Source: Cynocephalus volans
Taxonomy: Eukaryota > Chordata > Mammalia > Dermoptera > Cynocephalidae
NCBI RefSeq assembly: GCF_027409185.1
Contig: NC_084464.1
Location: 76,380,095-76,444,094 of the forward strand
Length of the DNA stretch: 64,000 bases
Reading direction: 5' to 3'
Under the pieces are notes generated by a model. It saw only the letters and a list, made by a program, of their open reading frames with translations, was not told the origin of the DNA and did no database searches. The translations under genes were made by a program, and so were the position numbers. Positions 48,881 through 60,224 of the stretch are shown one piece after another. The first letter of the stretch is position 1. Every line of letters starts with the position of its first letter.

Positions 48881-48990
48881 ATATATGTTTATTTCCCTGC
48901 TGGATCCCTAGCACCTAGAAAGCTTTTGTCACATAGTAAGCATTCAGCTCATTTCTGATGACAGTGAGTCAACGAATGAGTGAATGAACA
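48881..48990 (+). mobile_element. L2 3'-end fragment
   Basis: 'ctagcacctagaaagcttttgtcacatagtaagcattcag' followed by a 'gagtgaatgaa' tail. Confidence 0.75.
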
Positions 48991-49264
48991 ATTAAGCTTC
49001 TGCTCATCCAATTCTCAACCATATTTTCAGGCCCAGTTTAAAATTACACTACCTTCATGAAGCTACCCTGAATTAATCACCTCCAACTACTTCAGCTTAT
49101 CATGATTTTTTCCCTCCTTTGAACTCTTGGCCTTTTTATATCAGTATAAGAGAGAGTTTTCTAACACATGTAACTGTACACAAATGGGGTAGGCTGCAAG
49201 AAAGGAACATTTTGTTATTTGAAATGTTTGAGTGATAGGATGGCCTTGTCAGTAAAAGGGAGAT

Positions 49265-49470
49265 GTTCTTACATTGTGCTAGGTGCTTATATATTTCATG
49301 GCCTTTACTTTCAATGGATCCTAAAGCTGTAGGCAAACTCTCCCAATGTTTTAGTTGTGGAAACTGAGGTTTTAGGAGACCGTATAATGTGTTTACAGTT
49401 CCATAGTCATAAATGTCTGATTAATGTTTCAAACCCAGGTCTGTCTTTGTAGCAGAGCCTTTCTGCCTTC
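49265..49470 (-). mobile_element. MIR SINE
   Basis: Antisense MIR core: 'gtgctaggtgcttatatatttcatggcc', 'gttgtggaaactgaggttttaggag', 'tttcaaacccaggtctgtctttg'. Confidence 0.7.
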
Positions 49471-49889
49471 AGTGGGTAAATACTTCATGAACTCAAGGTC
49501 TGTTATGATTGTGTGAAGTATGGCAGTATGTCATTTCTGCCAAGGAATGAAGGGCTGAGTGGAGCACAGTGACAGCACTTCGTTAGGAAGATAACAAAGT
49601 TCTGGATAATGGGATAGACACACCAAAAGAGAAAGAGAGGCACCAAACTTTGTCATTCTGTTCAGATCTTGGCCTCATGATATGTCAAGATTTTGACAAC
49701 AAAGTTGTTGGATCTTATTTTGATTTTCTTAAGAAATGTTTGTTGTTGGGGTTTATTGCTTTGGTTTTTGTTTTTATATGATCTAAATGGTCTTACTTAA
49801 AAATTAAAATGAAAAAAATCTTTTAACTACGAAGCCAATCAGCAGAAGGTGATAGGTATCATGTATAATTAGGATATATATTAGTTAAA

Positions 49890-50100
49890 ATTATTACTTA
49901 TCGAGAGCTTACCATGTGTTAGGTACTGTGTTTTTTTATGTATATTATGTCATTTAATATTTTTCACAACCATTATTATCAAGTTTCTGTTTTCAGCACC
50001 GTTTCACAGATATGAAACTAAAGCCTAGGGAGGATGCCAACTCACTTAACAAAGAAGTGGTGGAGTCAGCAGTGGTCTGAAACTTTTTTGTCTCTGAGAC
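49890..50100 (-). mobile_element. MIR SINE
   Basis: Antisense MIR: 'gagagcttaccatgtgttaggtactgtg', 'atgtcatttaatatttttcacaacc', 'tttcacagatatgaaactaaagcctag'. Confidence 0.7.
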
Positions 50101-51259
50101 ACTTTGAGAAAAAAAAACAGTTTACATGGTGACTCAGTACATACATACCATACATGCCTACATTTGTATGACTGAAATAAATGGTTCTTGAATAATGCTT
50201 ACTCTCACTATAATGTTGCACACTGTTCTTTGCTGTTTACCCCAGAATAGATATGACATATAATGGGTTATTATCTGCAGTTTGAAAAACTCTGCTCTTA
50301 ACAACTATGCTATATTCATTTCCTGACATTGTACAATAGTAACCCACTTTTGGCTTTTTTATTTCACTTTCATTCTTGTGCCTGCTTTATTATATAACTG
50401 CCTACTTGTATTCTCGCAAAAGAAGCAAAAAAATTAAATTGTGTAGTAAAAAAAAGTCCTTTCCCCCAAGTGGATTTGCATTTTAAGTTGAAACCAGTGA
50501 AATAATTCCTTGTTTTTAGTGAACTAATTCCTTGTTTTTATTGCTAAATGCATTGTTTTAATTTGCTTTTCCTTTTGGTTTCATGTGGTCCAGACATACC
50601 ATATTAAATTGTTATTTAGAGCTACTTTTATCTGGCTGCTCAGTGGATGATCTGGTAAACCACTGTAGGGTCTACTTAAAATCAAGGTTTTTGATTAAAT
50701 TTTTGATTAAATTGCACTGGAAGTTTTTCTCTTTGCTTTTCTGTACACTTGAAATATTTTCATAATTAAAAAAATTAATTGTGTAGCCCTACTTGTATTT
50801 AATAAACGCCTTTAAACAAATGGGAAAAGGATTTTAATGTTTTGTCATACCACCAGATGGCGCTCACTAAACATCTAAATTAAAATGCCCGCACTATTTT
50901 CTGAATTATGTGCATTAGAATTTTTGGCATGAAAGTATAAACAAATAATAATCAGATCTAGCATTCAGGAATAAAATAAAAAGTAGAATAAGTGAGTTGC
51001 TAATGTGTAGCACCAGGATATATTAAATAAACCAGCGTTCAATATAGGTACTGGAATTTGATCATTAGAAATTAGAATAATATTAGAGTAAAATTTAAGA
51101 TTAAGAGTATAGTGTTTTATATTTTGCCAAATACATTTGTTTTCCTTTGTTATTATGGTTTTCCTATGATCTTACCACTGGTTTTCTTTATCAGCTACTT
51201 TTGATTTTAATTATTTCTTTTGTTATAAATTACTTTTTGATTTGCTTTGGGGTTTTTTT
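50101..51259 (+). other. SMAP1 intron 1, unassigned sequence
   Basis: Includes a CTCF-like motif at 50850-50862 and a short tandem duplication near 50503-50540 ('aattccttgttttta' twice). Otherwise nothing was recognised. Confidence 0.5.
50850..50862 (+). promoter_or_regulatory. CTCF-like motif (plus orientation)
   Basis: CCACCAGATGGCG fits CCASYAGRKGGCR at every position and is followed by 'ctca'. It lies in non-repeat intron sequence. This is a motif match only. Confidence 0.6.
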
Positions 51260-51345
51260 GGCAGCTGGCCAGTATGGGGAAACCAACCCCTTGATCTTGG
51301 TGTTACAAGGCTGCCCTCTAAGCAACTGAGCCAACAGGCCAGCCA
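51260..51345 (-). mobile_element. tRNA-Ile-like SINE
   Basis: The minus strand reads TGGCTGGCCTGTTGGCTCAG, then 'CCTTGTAACACCAAGATCAAGGGGTTGG' and a short tail. It is flanked by 'ttttgat' on both sides. Confidence 0.7.
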
Positions 51346-51829
51346 GTTTTGATACTATTAGAATAACTTTAAGTAATTGGAATTTGGATTTGTGGGATTT
51401 TGTCATATTTTCGTCACATAAACATGGAATTTTTGAGCATTATTTTAGTTTAATAAAACGAGTAAACATCATTTCATTTCTGAATGTGTCTAGTTGTAGC
51501 CACTCTCTAGAGTATTCATGAATTACCTATGACAAAGAATGTGATTATTTTGATAACAAGAGATGTTGAACTTAAATTAGTAAAAAATACTAAATACATA
51601 TTCTATATTCTCATTTAAACTTTTTTCTTTTTAAGTTAAAAGGAATGATAGGTGAAATTCATTATGTGCAAGTCAGCTCAATGTTTTTGAGGGTATGGTC
51701 TTAGTTTGCCTCTTACTGTTGTCTTGGTGAAAAGAAAATGAAACATTTTTGAAAATTAGCTATTTAGGCATTTAAAAAAAGCTTTTAGACATCTAAAACC
51801 TACCATTAAAGATGTATTAATGTAATAAA
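51346..51829 (+). other. SMAP1 intron 1, unassigned AT-rich sequence
   Basis: No recognisable feature. Confidence 0.45.
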
Positions 51830-54800
51830 TTTTTCACATTTATTTTTTATTGCATGTATTTAAGGTGTACAAACATGTCTTTATGTACCTATACATAGTG
51901 AAATGATTTATACAGTCAAACACGAACATCTGCCTCCTTCCATAGTTACCAGTTTTTTTGTGTGGTAGAGCACCTAAAATTTCCTCTTTTAGCAAATTTT
52001 TGTTATATAATATTGCCATTATTAATTACAGCCCTCATGCTGTACATTATATCTCTAGACTTATTCATCCTACCTAACGGCAAATTTGTACCCTTTGATC
52101 TACTTCTTCCTACTTCCTCTTCCTCACTGCCCCCTTGTAACCACCATTGTAGTCTCTGTCATTTCCTCTGGATGTATATCCAGCAGAGGGATTGATGCAT
52201 CATATGGTAATTCTGTTTTTAATTTTTTGAGTATTCTCCATACTGTTTTTCATAATGACTAAGCAATTTACATTCCCACCAACAGTGCATAATGTTTTCT
52301 TTTTCTCCACATCCTCACTAACACTTATCTCTTGTCTTTTTGATAATAGCTGTCTTGACAGGTGTGAGGTGATATATTGTAGCTTTGATTTGCATTTCCT
52401 TGATTAGTGATGTTAAGCACCTTTCACATACACGTGGGCCATTTTTATGTCTATTTTGCAGAAATCTTTATTCAGGTTCTTTGCTCATTTTTATGATTTC
52501 TTTCTTTTTTTTTTTTTTGCTAGTGGAGTTCTGTATATATTTTGGATAATAACTCGTTAGACATATAGTTTGCAAATATTTTCTCCCAATCTGTAGGCTG
52601 CCTTTTTATTTCGTTGATTGTTTCCTATGCTGTGCAGAAGCTTTTTAGTGTGATGTTGTTCACTTATTTTTGCTTCTGTTGCCTGAGCTTTAGGTGTGAT
52701 ACCCAAAAAAATCATTGCCAACACCAGTATCAATGAGCTTTTCTTCCGTGTTTTTTTCTAGCAGTTTTACAGTTTCAGGTCTTCAAGTTTACTTTATTTC
52801 AATTTCAGATAGATCGTTATTGATATAGAGAAATGCAGCTGATTTCTGTATGTTGATTTTGTATTCTGCTACTTTTCTGAATTCATTCAGTATTTCTAAC
52901 AGCTTTTTATTTTTATTTTTTTATGGAGTCTTTAGGGTTTTCTACTTGTAGGATTATATCATCTACAAACATGTATAATTTTACCTCTTCCTTTCCAATT
53001 TGGATGCCTTTTGTTTATTTTTTCTTGTCTGTTTGCTCTTGCTAGTATTTCCATTCCTATGTTGAATAGAAGTGACAGAGTGGGAATTCTTGCCTTGTTC
53101 CAGATCTTAAAGGAAAAGCTTTTCAGTTTTTTTCTCATATTTGTTTTGAGTTTTTTATAAATGATCTTTAGTATGTTGAGGAAATTTCTTTCTATACCTA
53201 TTCTGCTGAAACGTTCTGTCACAAAAGGATGTTGAATTTTGACAAATGCCTTTTTTTGCGATTTACTAAGATGATCATGTGGCTTTTATTTTTTCTATTC
53301 TCTATTTGATTTATCTCTGCTTTGATTATTATTATTTCCTTCTGCTAACTTTGTGTTAAATCTGTTCTTCCCCGCCCCCACTCCCCCCAGTTCCTTGAGG
53401 TGTAGAGTTAAGCTATTTGAGATATTCTTTTTTAGTATAGGCATTTATTGCTATAAAATTGTCTTTTGTTACTGCCTTTGTTGCATCCCATAAGTTTTGG
53501 TATGTTTTGTTTTTGTTTTATTCATCTCAAGATATTTTTTAAATTCCCTTTTAATTTACTCTTTGACCCGGTCGTTGTTCAAGAGTGTGTTATTTAGTTT
53601 TCAGGTATTTGTGAATTTTCCCATTTTCTTGCTGTTACTGATTTCTAGTTTTATTCCATTGTGGTTGGAAAAGGTACTTGGTATGATTTCAATCTTAAAT
53701 TTGTTAAGACTTGTTTTGTGACCTAACGTGGTCTGTCCTGGAGAATATTCCATGGGCACTTAAGAAGAATGTATATTCTTCTGCTATTTGGTGAAAAGGT
53801 TTGTATAGGTCTTTCAAGTCCATTTTGTCTGTAGTGTTCAGATCTGCTGTTTATTGATTTTCTGTCTGACTGTTCTATCTATTATTGAAAGTGGGTTATT
53901 GAAATCTCCTACTATTATTGTATTACTATCAATTTCTTCTTTCAGATCTGTCAGTATTTGCTTTATATCCCTTGGTGCTCTGATGTTGGGTGCATATATA
54001 TTTGCAGCTGCTATATCTTCCTATTAAATTGACCCCTCTGTCCTTATGTAGTGAACTTTTTTGTCTCTAGAGACAGTTTTTTACTTAGAGTCTACTTTGT
54101 CTAAGTAGACACGAAGTATAGACACTCCTGCTTTCTTTTGGTTACCATATATGTGGAATATCTTTTTCCATCCCTTCACTTTCAGCCTGTGTGTGTCCTT
54201 GAATCTAAAGTGAGTTTCTTGTAGACAGTAAATAGTTGGATCTTGTATCTTAATCCATTCAGCCATTATGTATTTTTTTTTTAATTGGGGAATTTAGCTG
54301 TTGACATTTAAAGTAATTATTGGCAAGGAAAGATTTACTGTTGCCATTTCGTTAACTGTTTGTCTCATTGTTTTTTGTTCCTCTTGTTTTCTCTTGCTGT
54401 CTTCCTTTGTGTTCTGTTGCTTTTTTATAATGCTATGTTTTGAATCCTTTCTTTTTCTTTTGTGTAACTTCTGTAGGTATTTTCTTTGTGGTTATCAGGG
54501 GGCTTACATAAAATATCTTACGGTTATAACTATTTTAAGTTGATAACTTAACTGCCCTTCCATGCAGGAACTCTTGCTTTTACCTCTTTTCCCCTCATAT
54601 TATATATTATTGGTGTCACAATTTAGAACTATTTATATTTTGTATAGTTTTAATTTTGTGTATTTTATATAATCCTTATATAATTTTGTATATTCTTATT
54701 TTTCATAATTGAATAATTTTGTATAACTTTAAGGTAATCTTGTTATAGTTTTTTATACTTTTGTCTTTTTAGGTTTTATAATAGGATTTTAATTGATTTG

Positions 54801-56465
54801 CTCACCACTATTATAATAATAAACGATTCTTCTTTTTGCCTACATATTTATGTTTGCCAATGAGTCTTATACTTATTTATGTATAAAAAAAATGTGCTGT
54901 TGTTTAGCGACCTTTTATTTCAACTTGAAGAACTATCTTTAGTATTTCTTGTAAGGCAGTCTAGTGGTGATAAATTCCCTCAGCTTTTGTTTGAGAACTT
55001 TCTCTCTTCTTCGTTGTTTTTCTTTCAGCACTTTGTATATATTACACCACTGCCTTTTGGCCTGCAAAGTTTCTGTTGGAAAGCTTGCTAAAAATCTTAT
55101 GAGGCTTCCCTTTTATGTAACAAGTTTTTAAAAATCTTGCTGCTTTCAAAATTCTCTCTTTAATTTTTGACAATTGGATTATAATGTGTCTCAGTGTGCG
55201 TTTCTTTGGATTCATCCTATTTGGCATCCTTTGAGCTTCCTGGATCTGGATTTGTATATCCTTCCCCAGCATGGGGAAGTTTTCTTTGAATATGTTTTTT
55301 TCCCCTTTCTCTCTTCTCTTTCTGCAACTTTGATAATTTGTATACTGTTCTACTTGATGGTTTCCCGTAAGTTCCTTAAGTCTCTTCACTCTTTTTCATG
55401 TTCTTTTTTTTCCTTTTATCTTCTCATTGGATGATTTCTAATGACCTATCTTTGAGTTTACTTATCTTTTCTTCTGCTTGATCTAGTCTATTGTTAAACT
55501 CCTCTGTTGATTTTTTCAGTTCAGTTATTTTTCAGTTGTATGATATCTGGACAGTACTTTTAAAATATTTTCTATCACTTTGTTGAAATCTCAGTTTGTT
55601 CATGTATTGCTCTCCTGACCTTGGTAAGCGTCTTTATGACCATTCTTTTGAATTCCCTGTTGAGCAAATCACATATCTCCATTTTACTAGGATTGGTTTC
55701 TGGAATTTACCTTGTTGTTTTATAAGGAACATATTTCCCTGTTTCTTTATTGTCCTCGACTCTGATTTGGTTTCTGTACATTAGATAAGACAGTTGCCTC
55801 TCCCAGTTTTGTGAGACTGGTGTTGTATAGGAGATTGATCTTACCAATCAGCTTGGCCAGAGATTCTAGGTACCTCTCAAATCTCTGTGATTGTCTAAAC
55901 TACAGTTTTGTTCTTAGTGGTCCCCAGGAAATTAGGGTGTGCCAAGTCCTGCCAGTGCCTTGAGACAGTTGAGTTAGAAGCCAGTCTCTTGAGATTCAGC
56001 TGGGAAGGGTGGGGTATTAGATGTGTCTTCTAGCTCCTTCTATCCTCAGAAGCCGAGAGATGGAGTTTATCTCCTACTTGCTCTGCACTAAGGCAGGGAG
56101 AAGATCTGTGGCAAATGCCTGCATTCTCGTTTAGACTGCACACTCTGAGCCTGGGGGGATAGCTGTTGGAAGTGAGCATGTTTATAAACCATCTTTGTGT
56201 TTTCTGTGGTCTAGGGAGACTTAGGAATGCAAAGTCCTATCAACTCCCAGAGAAAGCTGATTTAGAAGCAAGTCCCTCAGTTAGAAGCTGTCATAGTTGG
56301 AGTACTTAATGTGTGCACACACTTGTTCCAGGAAAAATCTTCAGACCTGGATTTATTGCAGGAGTAAGCTGGGGGAGAAAGTATGGAAAGTTACTGTACT
56401 CCCATTCAGGCTCATAGAAGTCTACTGTGTTAGTTTCCAGATGTAGGCTAGCCAGAGGCCTGAAC

Positions 56466-56471
56466 CTCCAG
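56466..56471. repeat. 6-bp target-site duplication of the solo LTR, left copy
   Basis: ctccag here and at 57017-57022. Confidence 0.8.
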
Positions 56472-57016
56472 TGTCGGTCGGGCACTGGCTGACCCGAACA
56501 GCCCTTGCCTTGCTATCAGTCCTTCCCTTGGTGTCCCTTCTGGTGGGTGGGTGGATTGCCCAGATTCCTCTTTCCCCGGTCCCCGTTGGGAGGAGATGGA
56601 GGAAGAGAGCCGTGAAGAGAGGTGAGCACAGCCGCCGGCTCCAACCAGCCCATTAAAGAACACTCAGACGCGGTGGGGGTTCTGTCACGCAGTTCTGTTT
56701 AATACCACACAAGCACTTGTTTTTATAAGCATATGGCAAAAGAGGGGGTGAAGGGGATTTCCTATCTGTAGCCTATCATTTTAAACGTTAAGTGATCATG
56801 CGCCTGGATCCAATGCTTTGCTGTAGCGATTACGCAGTGACGAGTGTGGAAGTGCATCCTGGCCAATAAAGGCTATGGCAAAGTTCCCGCGGACACTCCC
56901 ACCTTACTTCCTCCCGGCGCCATCTTAGGCTGCCACGTTCATACACCCTTGTGGGCCCATAATGGTGCCGCTTGAGATGTCACTTAAGGTGGCATTAGTT
57001 TTTAAGGCCCGACACT
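56472..57016 (-). mobile_element. Solo LTR, class II (betaretrovirus/ERVK-like) by its 6-bp duplication
   Basis: On the minus strand it begins TGTCGGGCC and ends GACCGACA (TG...CA, inverted TGTCGG/CCGACA termini) and is 545 bp long. It has a TATA-like CTTATAAAAACAAG (antisense about 56722-56735), an initiator/R region around 'TTAAACAGAACTG', and a C/G-rich U5. The 6-bp duplication fits betaretroviral integration. No internal viral sequence remains, so it is a recombined solo LTR. Confidence 0.8.
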
Positions 57017-57022
57017 CCAGCA
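57017..57022. repeat. 6-bp target-site duplication of the solo LTR, right copy
   Basis: ctccag, matching 56466-56471. Confidence 0.8.
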
Positions 57023-57412
57023 GCTGCTGCAAGAGTGTGCAGACAAATCCTTTCCAGGGAGAAACAACTGGGAGCTGGGCCATTTAGACCATTACATTTG
57101 GACTGATCGCAAGCCTTCAGCCACTGGAAATGCTTGCCTGCCCGTTCAAAACTACCTTTGTCAACTATGATCAGGGAAACTCACGAATGCCAGTCTCTTT
57201 TGCTTTCATAGATAGGTGACTTAAGAGCCAAGTCCTCCAAGGGAATCGTAAAAGTTGGGGCACTATATGCATTCACCAAACCCTTCACTCCTCAGGGAGA
57301 AGCTGGGAGTTGAGGATGCCTTTGCTGTGTGCACCTTTTTAGGTGATTTTTTTTCTGGTTATACAATTCAAGTTGAAGCAGGACTTTTTTTTTTTTTTTT
57401 TTTTTAAGTACA

Positions 57413-57417
57413 CTGTG
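57413..57417. repeat. 5-bp target-site duplication of the ERV, left copy
   Basis: ctgtg immediately before the LTR start; the same 5-mer follows the other LTR at 63874-63878. Confidence 0.85.
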
Positions 57418-57702
57418 TGAAAAGGACGAGTCGACACCAGTTGACGATCCACTGGAGAGAGGTCGTTTTATTAGGCAGCACACACACATATATATAGGGT
57501 TTTAAGGGAAAGCTGATTGGTTTAAAATACAATCCCTATTTAGCATACCGCATGGGGCTTGGGGGGGAGCTGATTGGCGTCCGATTTGCGCCGGCGGGAA
57601 GGAGAATGCGGAAGAGAAGGGCAACCAGCGCCATGATGGGGTGCGGCTGAGACGGGCTTATGTGATCAGGGTGTGATCCCTTGGGGCATTTGAGTTCTTA
57701 CA
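57418..57702 (-). repeat. ERV 3' LTR (285 bp)
   Basis: Starts TGTAAGAAC and ends CCTTTTCA on the minus strand. It contains two CCAAT boxes (antisense ATTGG at 57516-57520 and 57573-57577), a TATATATA box (about 57488-57496) and an AATAAA signal (57467-57472). It differs from the 5' LTR by about 17 substitutions plus indels. Confidence 0.93.
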
Positions 57703-57716
57703 TTCCTCCCTTTTTC
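57703..57716 (-). other. ERV polypurine tract
   Basis: On the minus strand AAAAAGGGAGGAA directly precedes the 3' LTR start TGTAAG. This purine run primes plus-strand DNA synthesis in retroviruses. Confidence 0.9.
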
Positions 57717-57742
57717 TTGTTTTAGGAGAGGGGACGCTGAAG

Positions 57743-58045
57743 TCATCGAGCTACTTCCTGCTGGACTGGCGCGTTGTGGGGGGGGCAAAGGGAGGAAGGT
57801 ACATAAATACCCATTATGAAACCCCAAAGGAGGGCGGAGAAACAAGTAATTTCAAAATGGGAGAAGTCCATACACGTTCCTTGAAGCCACAAGTCGCACA
57901 TGCACTGGTTCCATTGTTTGTAGTCGGAGACTGGAGGGGGCAACCACGCGTCAGTGGCAAGGGCGTGTAGGAATGCGTTTCCTCTGTAAGGTGGTACCTC
58001 TTCAGCATCGGCTGAGGCGCTCACGAGATGAGGCGAGGGGTTCAT
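57743..58045 (-). other. 100-codon open frame in the ERV 3' region
   Basis: An uninterrupted ATG-initiated frame overlaps the env tail and runs towards the PPT. No domain is recognised, and it could be chance. It is listed because it is open while gag, pol and env are broken. Confidence 0.3.
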
Positions 58046-58422
58046 CGGTATCTAGGAGCTGGTAGTTTCTAAGTAAAAGCTGGTTAAAGGCCTGATTAGA
58101 AATTTTTCCCATTTGGGCTTGAAGAATGATGCAGGGCAAGAAAAGAGAGGTTATGAGGAATCTGAATTGGAGTACAGAGTGAGTTGAGGGACGATGGTGA
58201 AGGCATGGGACAGTAAGATTAGACTGGATGGAAGCGTTTAGGGAGACGGCTGCCAGGAGCGGTCGCATGAGAGAAAACAATTTCCGGGAGAGAGAGAGAT
58301 GAGTGTTTCAGAAATGATCTGTTGCCAGGTGTAAATGGGTGACCCTGGGAAGCTAGCAGAGGGGCCTGAAAGCTCCCTGGGTGAAATGAAAAGAACAGGA
58401 GAAGGCCAAGGAGAAGGTTCAT
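58002..58422 (-). pseudogene. ERV env remnant (signal region joined to transmembrane tail)
   Basis: A start at 58422 opens a 67-codon frame with a hydrophobic signal-peptide-like beginning (MNLLLGLLLFFSF). A second frame from 58280 to 58002 carries a hydrophobic stretch with FLPCII and a cytoplasmic-tail-like end containing QMGKISNQAF. Nearly all surface-subunit and transmembrane-ectodomain sequence is missing between them, and the two parts are in different frames. Env cannot be made. Confidence 0.7.
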
Positions 58423-58493
58423 GTCTCCAGAATTGAGGGTAAGGCTGAGGTCCGGGATAGGTGGAGTTTGAAAGGGTTGGTAGGATGAGGGAT

Positions 58494-58900
58494 CATTTAA
58501 CAGAATGGTGTGTTAAGTTCTTTTGCAGCTTGTTATTGGAGTTCTCGGTGGCCAAGGGCGGATCCTGAGTGTAAGGCTTCAGCCTGGAAATATGAATCCA
58601 TGGAGTAACATGATTACCTGGCAGGGCAAGTTTAGCAGCAGTTGGAGTGCAAAGGATGACAGGACATGGGCCTTCCCACTTAGGGGTTAGGGGGGTTTTG
58701 GGTTCCGGGGAAGTGTAGAATACTAATTGGCCTGGGCTGAGTGAAAGGTTATTTTTGGAAAGTGACGGATCTGGAAGTAGCCAGTCCTGGTACTTCTATA
58801 ATTCGGTGCGAAGGTGGGAGAGCAAGAGTAAAGCCATGGTGGGTGGTATGGGTCCTTCAGTTGCTGTGATCCCCGGGGGTAGGAGGGACCTACCATACAT
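58494..58900 (-). pseudogene. ERV integrase C-terminal remnant
   Basis: After the RNase H region the frame passes directly from an integrase N-terminal-like segment (LLHDLFHSSPQALSQF) to sequence resembling the region after the catalytic core (MYGRSLLPPG), so the junction is near 58900. An in-frame TAG lies at 58796-58798. Beyond it the same frame encodes the C-terminal GPY/F-like domain (KWEGPCPVIL, then WIHISRLKP) and stops at 58494-58496. The D,D-35-E catalytic core is absent. Confidence 0.8.
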
Positions 58901-59815
58901 GAAAAACTGGGATAAAGCTTGGGGGCTAGAGTGAAACAGGTCATGGAGCAAGCGAAAGAGAGAAGACTTATCATCATTAGGTGGTTGAGGCTGAGAGGGT
59001 GTCTGTGAACCTTGAGAGCCGTATGGAAGAATGGGAAGTTGGTTTTGTGTCTGTGGGTACATTGCCGCAGTGCGTGCGGTGAGGTCAGCCTTATAATTCC
59101 CGCGAGTGATTGGGGAATCGTCCCTCTGGTGGGCTCTGCAATGAATGACTCCTAATTCACAAGGTAAATGGGATGCCTCAATTAATGTGGAGATTAAAGC
59201 TGAGTTGGTGATTGTGTTACCCTTGGTGTTAAGCAGACCGCGTTCTTTCCATATGGCGGCATGAGAGAGAAGTATATGAAAGACATATTTGGAGTCAGTG
59301 TATAAGTTAAGAGTTCTTCCTTCAGCTAGAATGCAGGCTCGCGTGGCGGCGATAAGTTCAGCCTGCTGGTTGGTAGTACCCTTGGATAAAGGTTGGGCCT
59401 CTGTAACCGAATCAAGGGAGACTATGGCATACCCTGCGTAATGAGTGTTTCCTTCCTTGAATGCGGACCCATCTGTGAACCATGTGAGATCAGCGTGAGA
59501 TAGGGGTCCCTCAGTGATGGAAGAGCGGTAAGGTATAAAATTTTGAAGGCTTTCTACACAGCTGTGCAAAGGGGTGTTGGGGGAATCTGGTATAGGCAGT
59601 AGTGTAGCCGGATTTAGGGGTGGGCAGGTAGTGAAGGATAGGGCAGGATTTCCCAGAAACAAGGAAAGGAGGGTTAGGATTCTGGAAGGTGGGAGGGATT
59701 GGAGAGCCTTATAGGTAAGGAGGTCTTTGAGGTGATGTGGTGAGAGAATGGTGAGAGGTGCCCCAAATGTTAATTTGCATGCCTCCTTATGCAGAGACAG
59801 GGTGCTTAGCCTCAT
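58796..59815 (-). pseudogene. ERV RNase H / connection domain (open segment of pol)
   Basis: A 339-codon open segment. RNase H motifs are WFTDGSAF, NQQAELIA and LYTDSKYV (three acidic residues present), and AHQRDDSP with KADLTAR supplying the late His and Asp. RNase H degrades the RNA strand of the DNA-RNA hybrid. The segment is frameshifted from the upstream thumb piece at about 59815. Confidence 0.88.
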
Positions 59816-60069
59816 ACAGTGGTGTCCAACTGTTTTGATAGGTATGCTACGGGGGCAAAGGAGGGGCCATAATTCTGTCCTAGGACGCCTAGAGCTTGTC
59901 CCGTATTTTCATGAACATAGAGGAAAAAGGGTTTAGTTAGATCAGGGAGATGAAGTGCAGGGGCTGTTAGAAGGGCCTGCCGAAGCTTGAGAAAAGGGCG
60001 CTGAGGTGAGGAGAGTAAAGGTTCTTCAGGAGGACCCTTACTCATGTTATAGAGAGGTCGGGCTAGCAA
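59812..60069 (-). pseudogene. ERV reverse-transcriptase thumb/connection segment
   Basis: An 85-codon segment with HLPDLTKPFFLYVHENTG and APVAYLSKQLD, the familiar region between RT and RNase H. It is in a different frame from both neighbours; stops occur between 60070 and 60270. Confidence 0.8.
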
Positions 60070-60224
60070 AGAAAAATTGGGGATCCATGCTCTGAAATAT
60101 CCGGCTAGACCCAGGAAAGATAGGATCTCTGTTTTGGTTTTGGGGATGGGCAGGTCAGTAAGAAACTATTTTCTGTCCAGGGTGATTTCCTTTTTTCCCG
60201 GGGAGAGGAGAAAACCAAGGTAGT

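Larger units (their letters stand above)
51830..57412 (-). mobile_element. Old L1 spanning 3' UTR to 5' UTR, interrupted by a solo LTR
   Basis: Antisense L1 in the expected order: 3' UTR (51.83-52.15 kb), an ORF2 with internal deletions (relic frames 52959-53222 and 54081-54266; the latter has TIYCLQETHFRFKDTHRLKVKGW), ORF1 relic (55042-55389, with IQIQEAQRMPNR and RHIIIQL), and a 5' UTR built of repeated modules from about 55.6 kb. A 545-bp LTR lies at 56472-57016. The right end at the ERV is approximate. Confidence 0.8.

Noticed and set aside
58002-58422. Intact env or a captured syncytin-like gene
   Set aside because: Only a signal-like start and a tail-like end are present, in different frames, with most of the protein missing.
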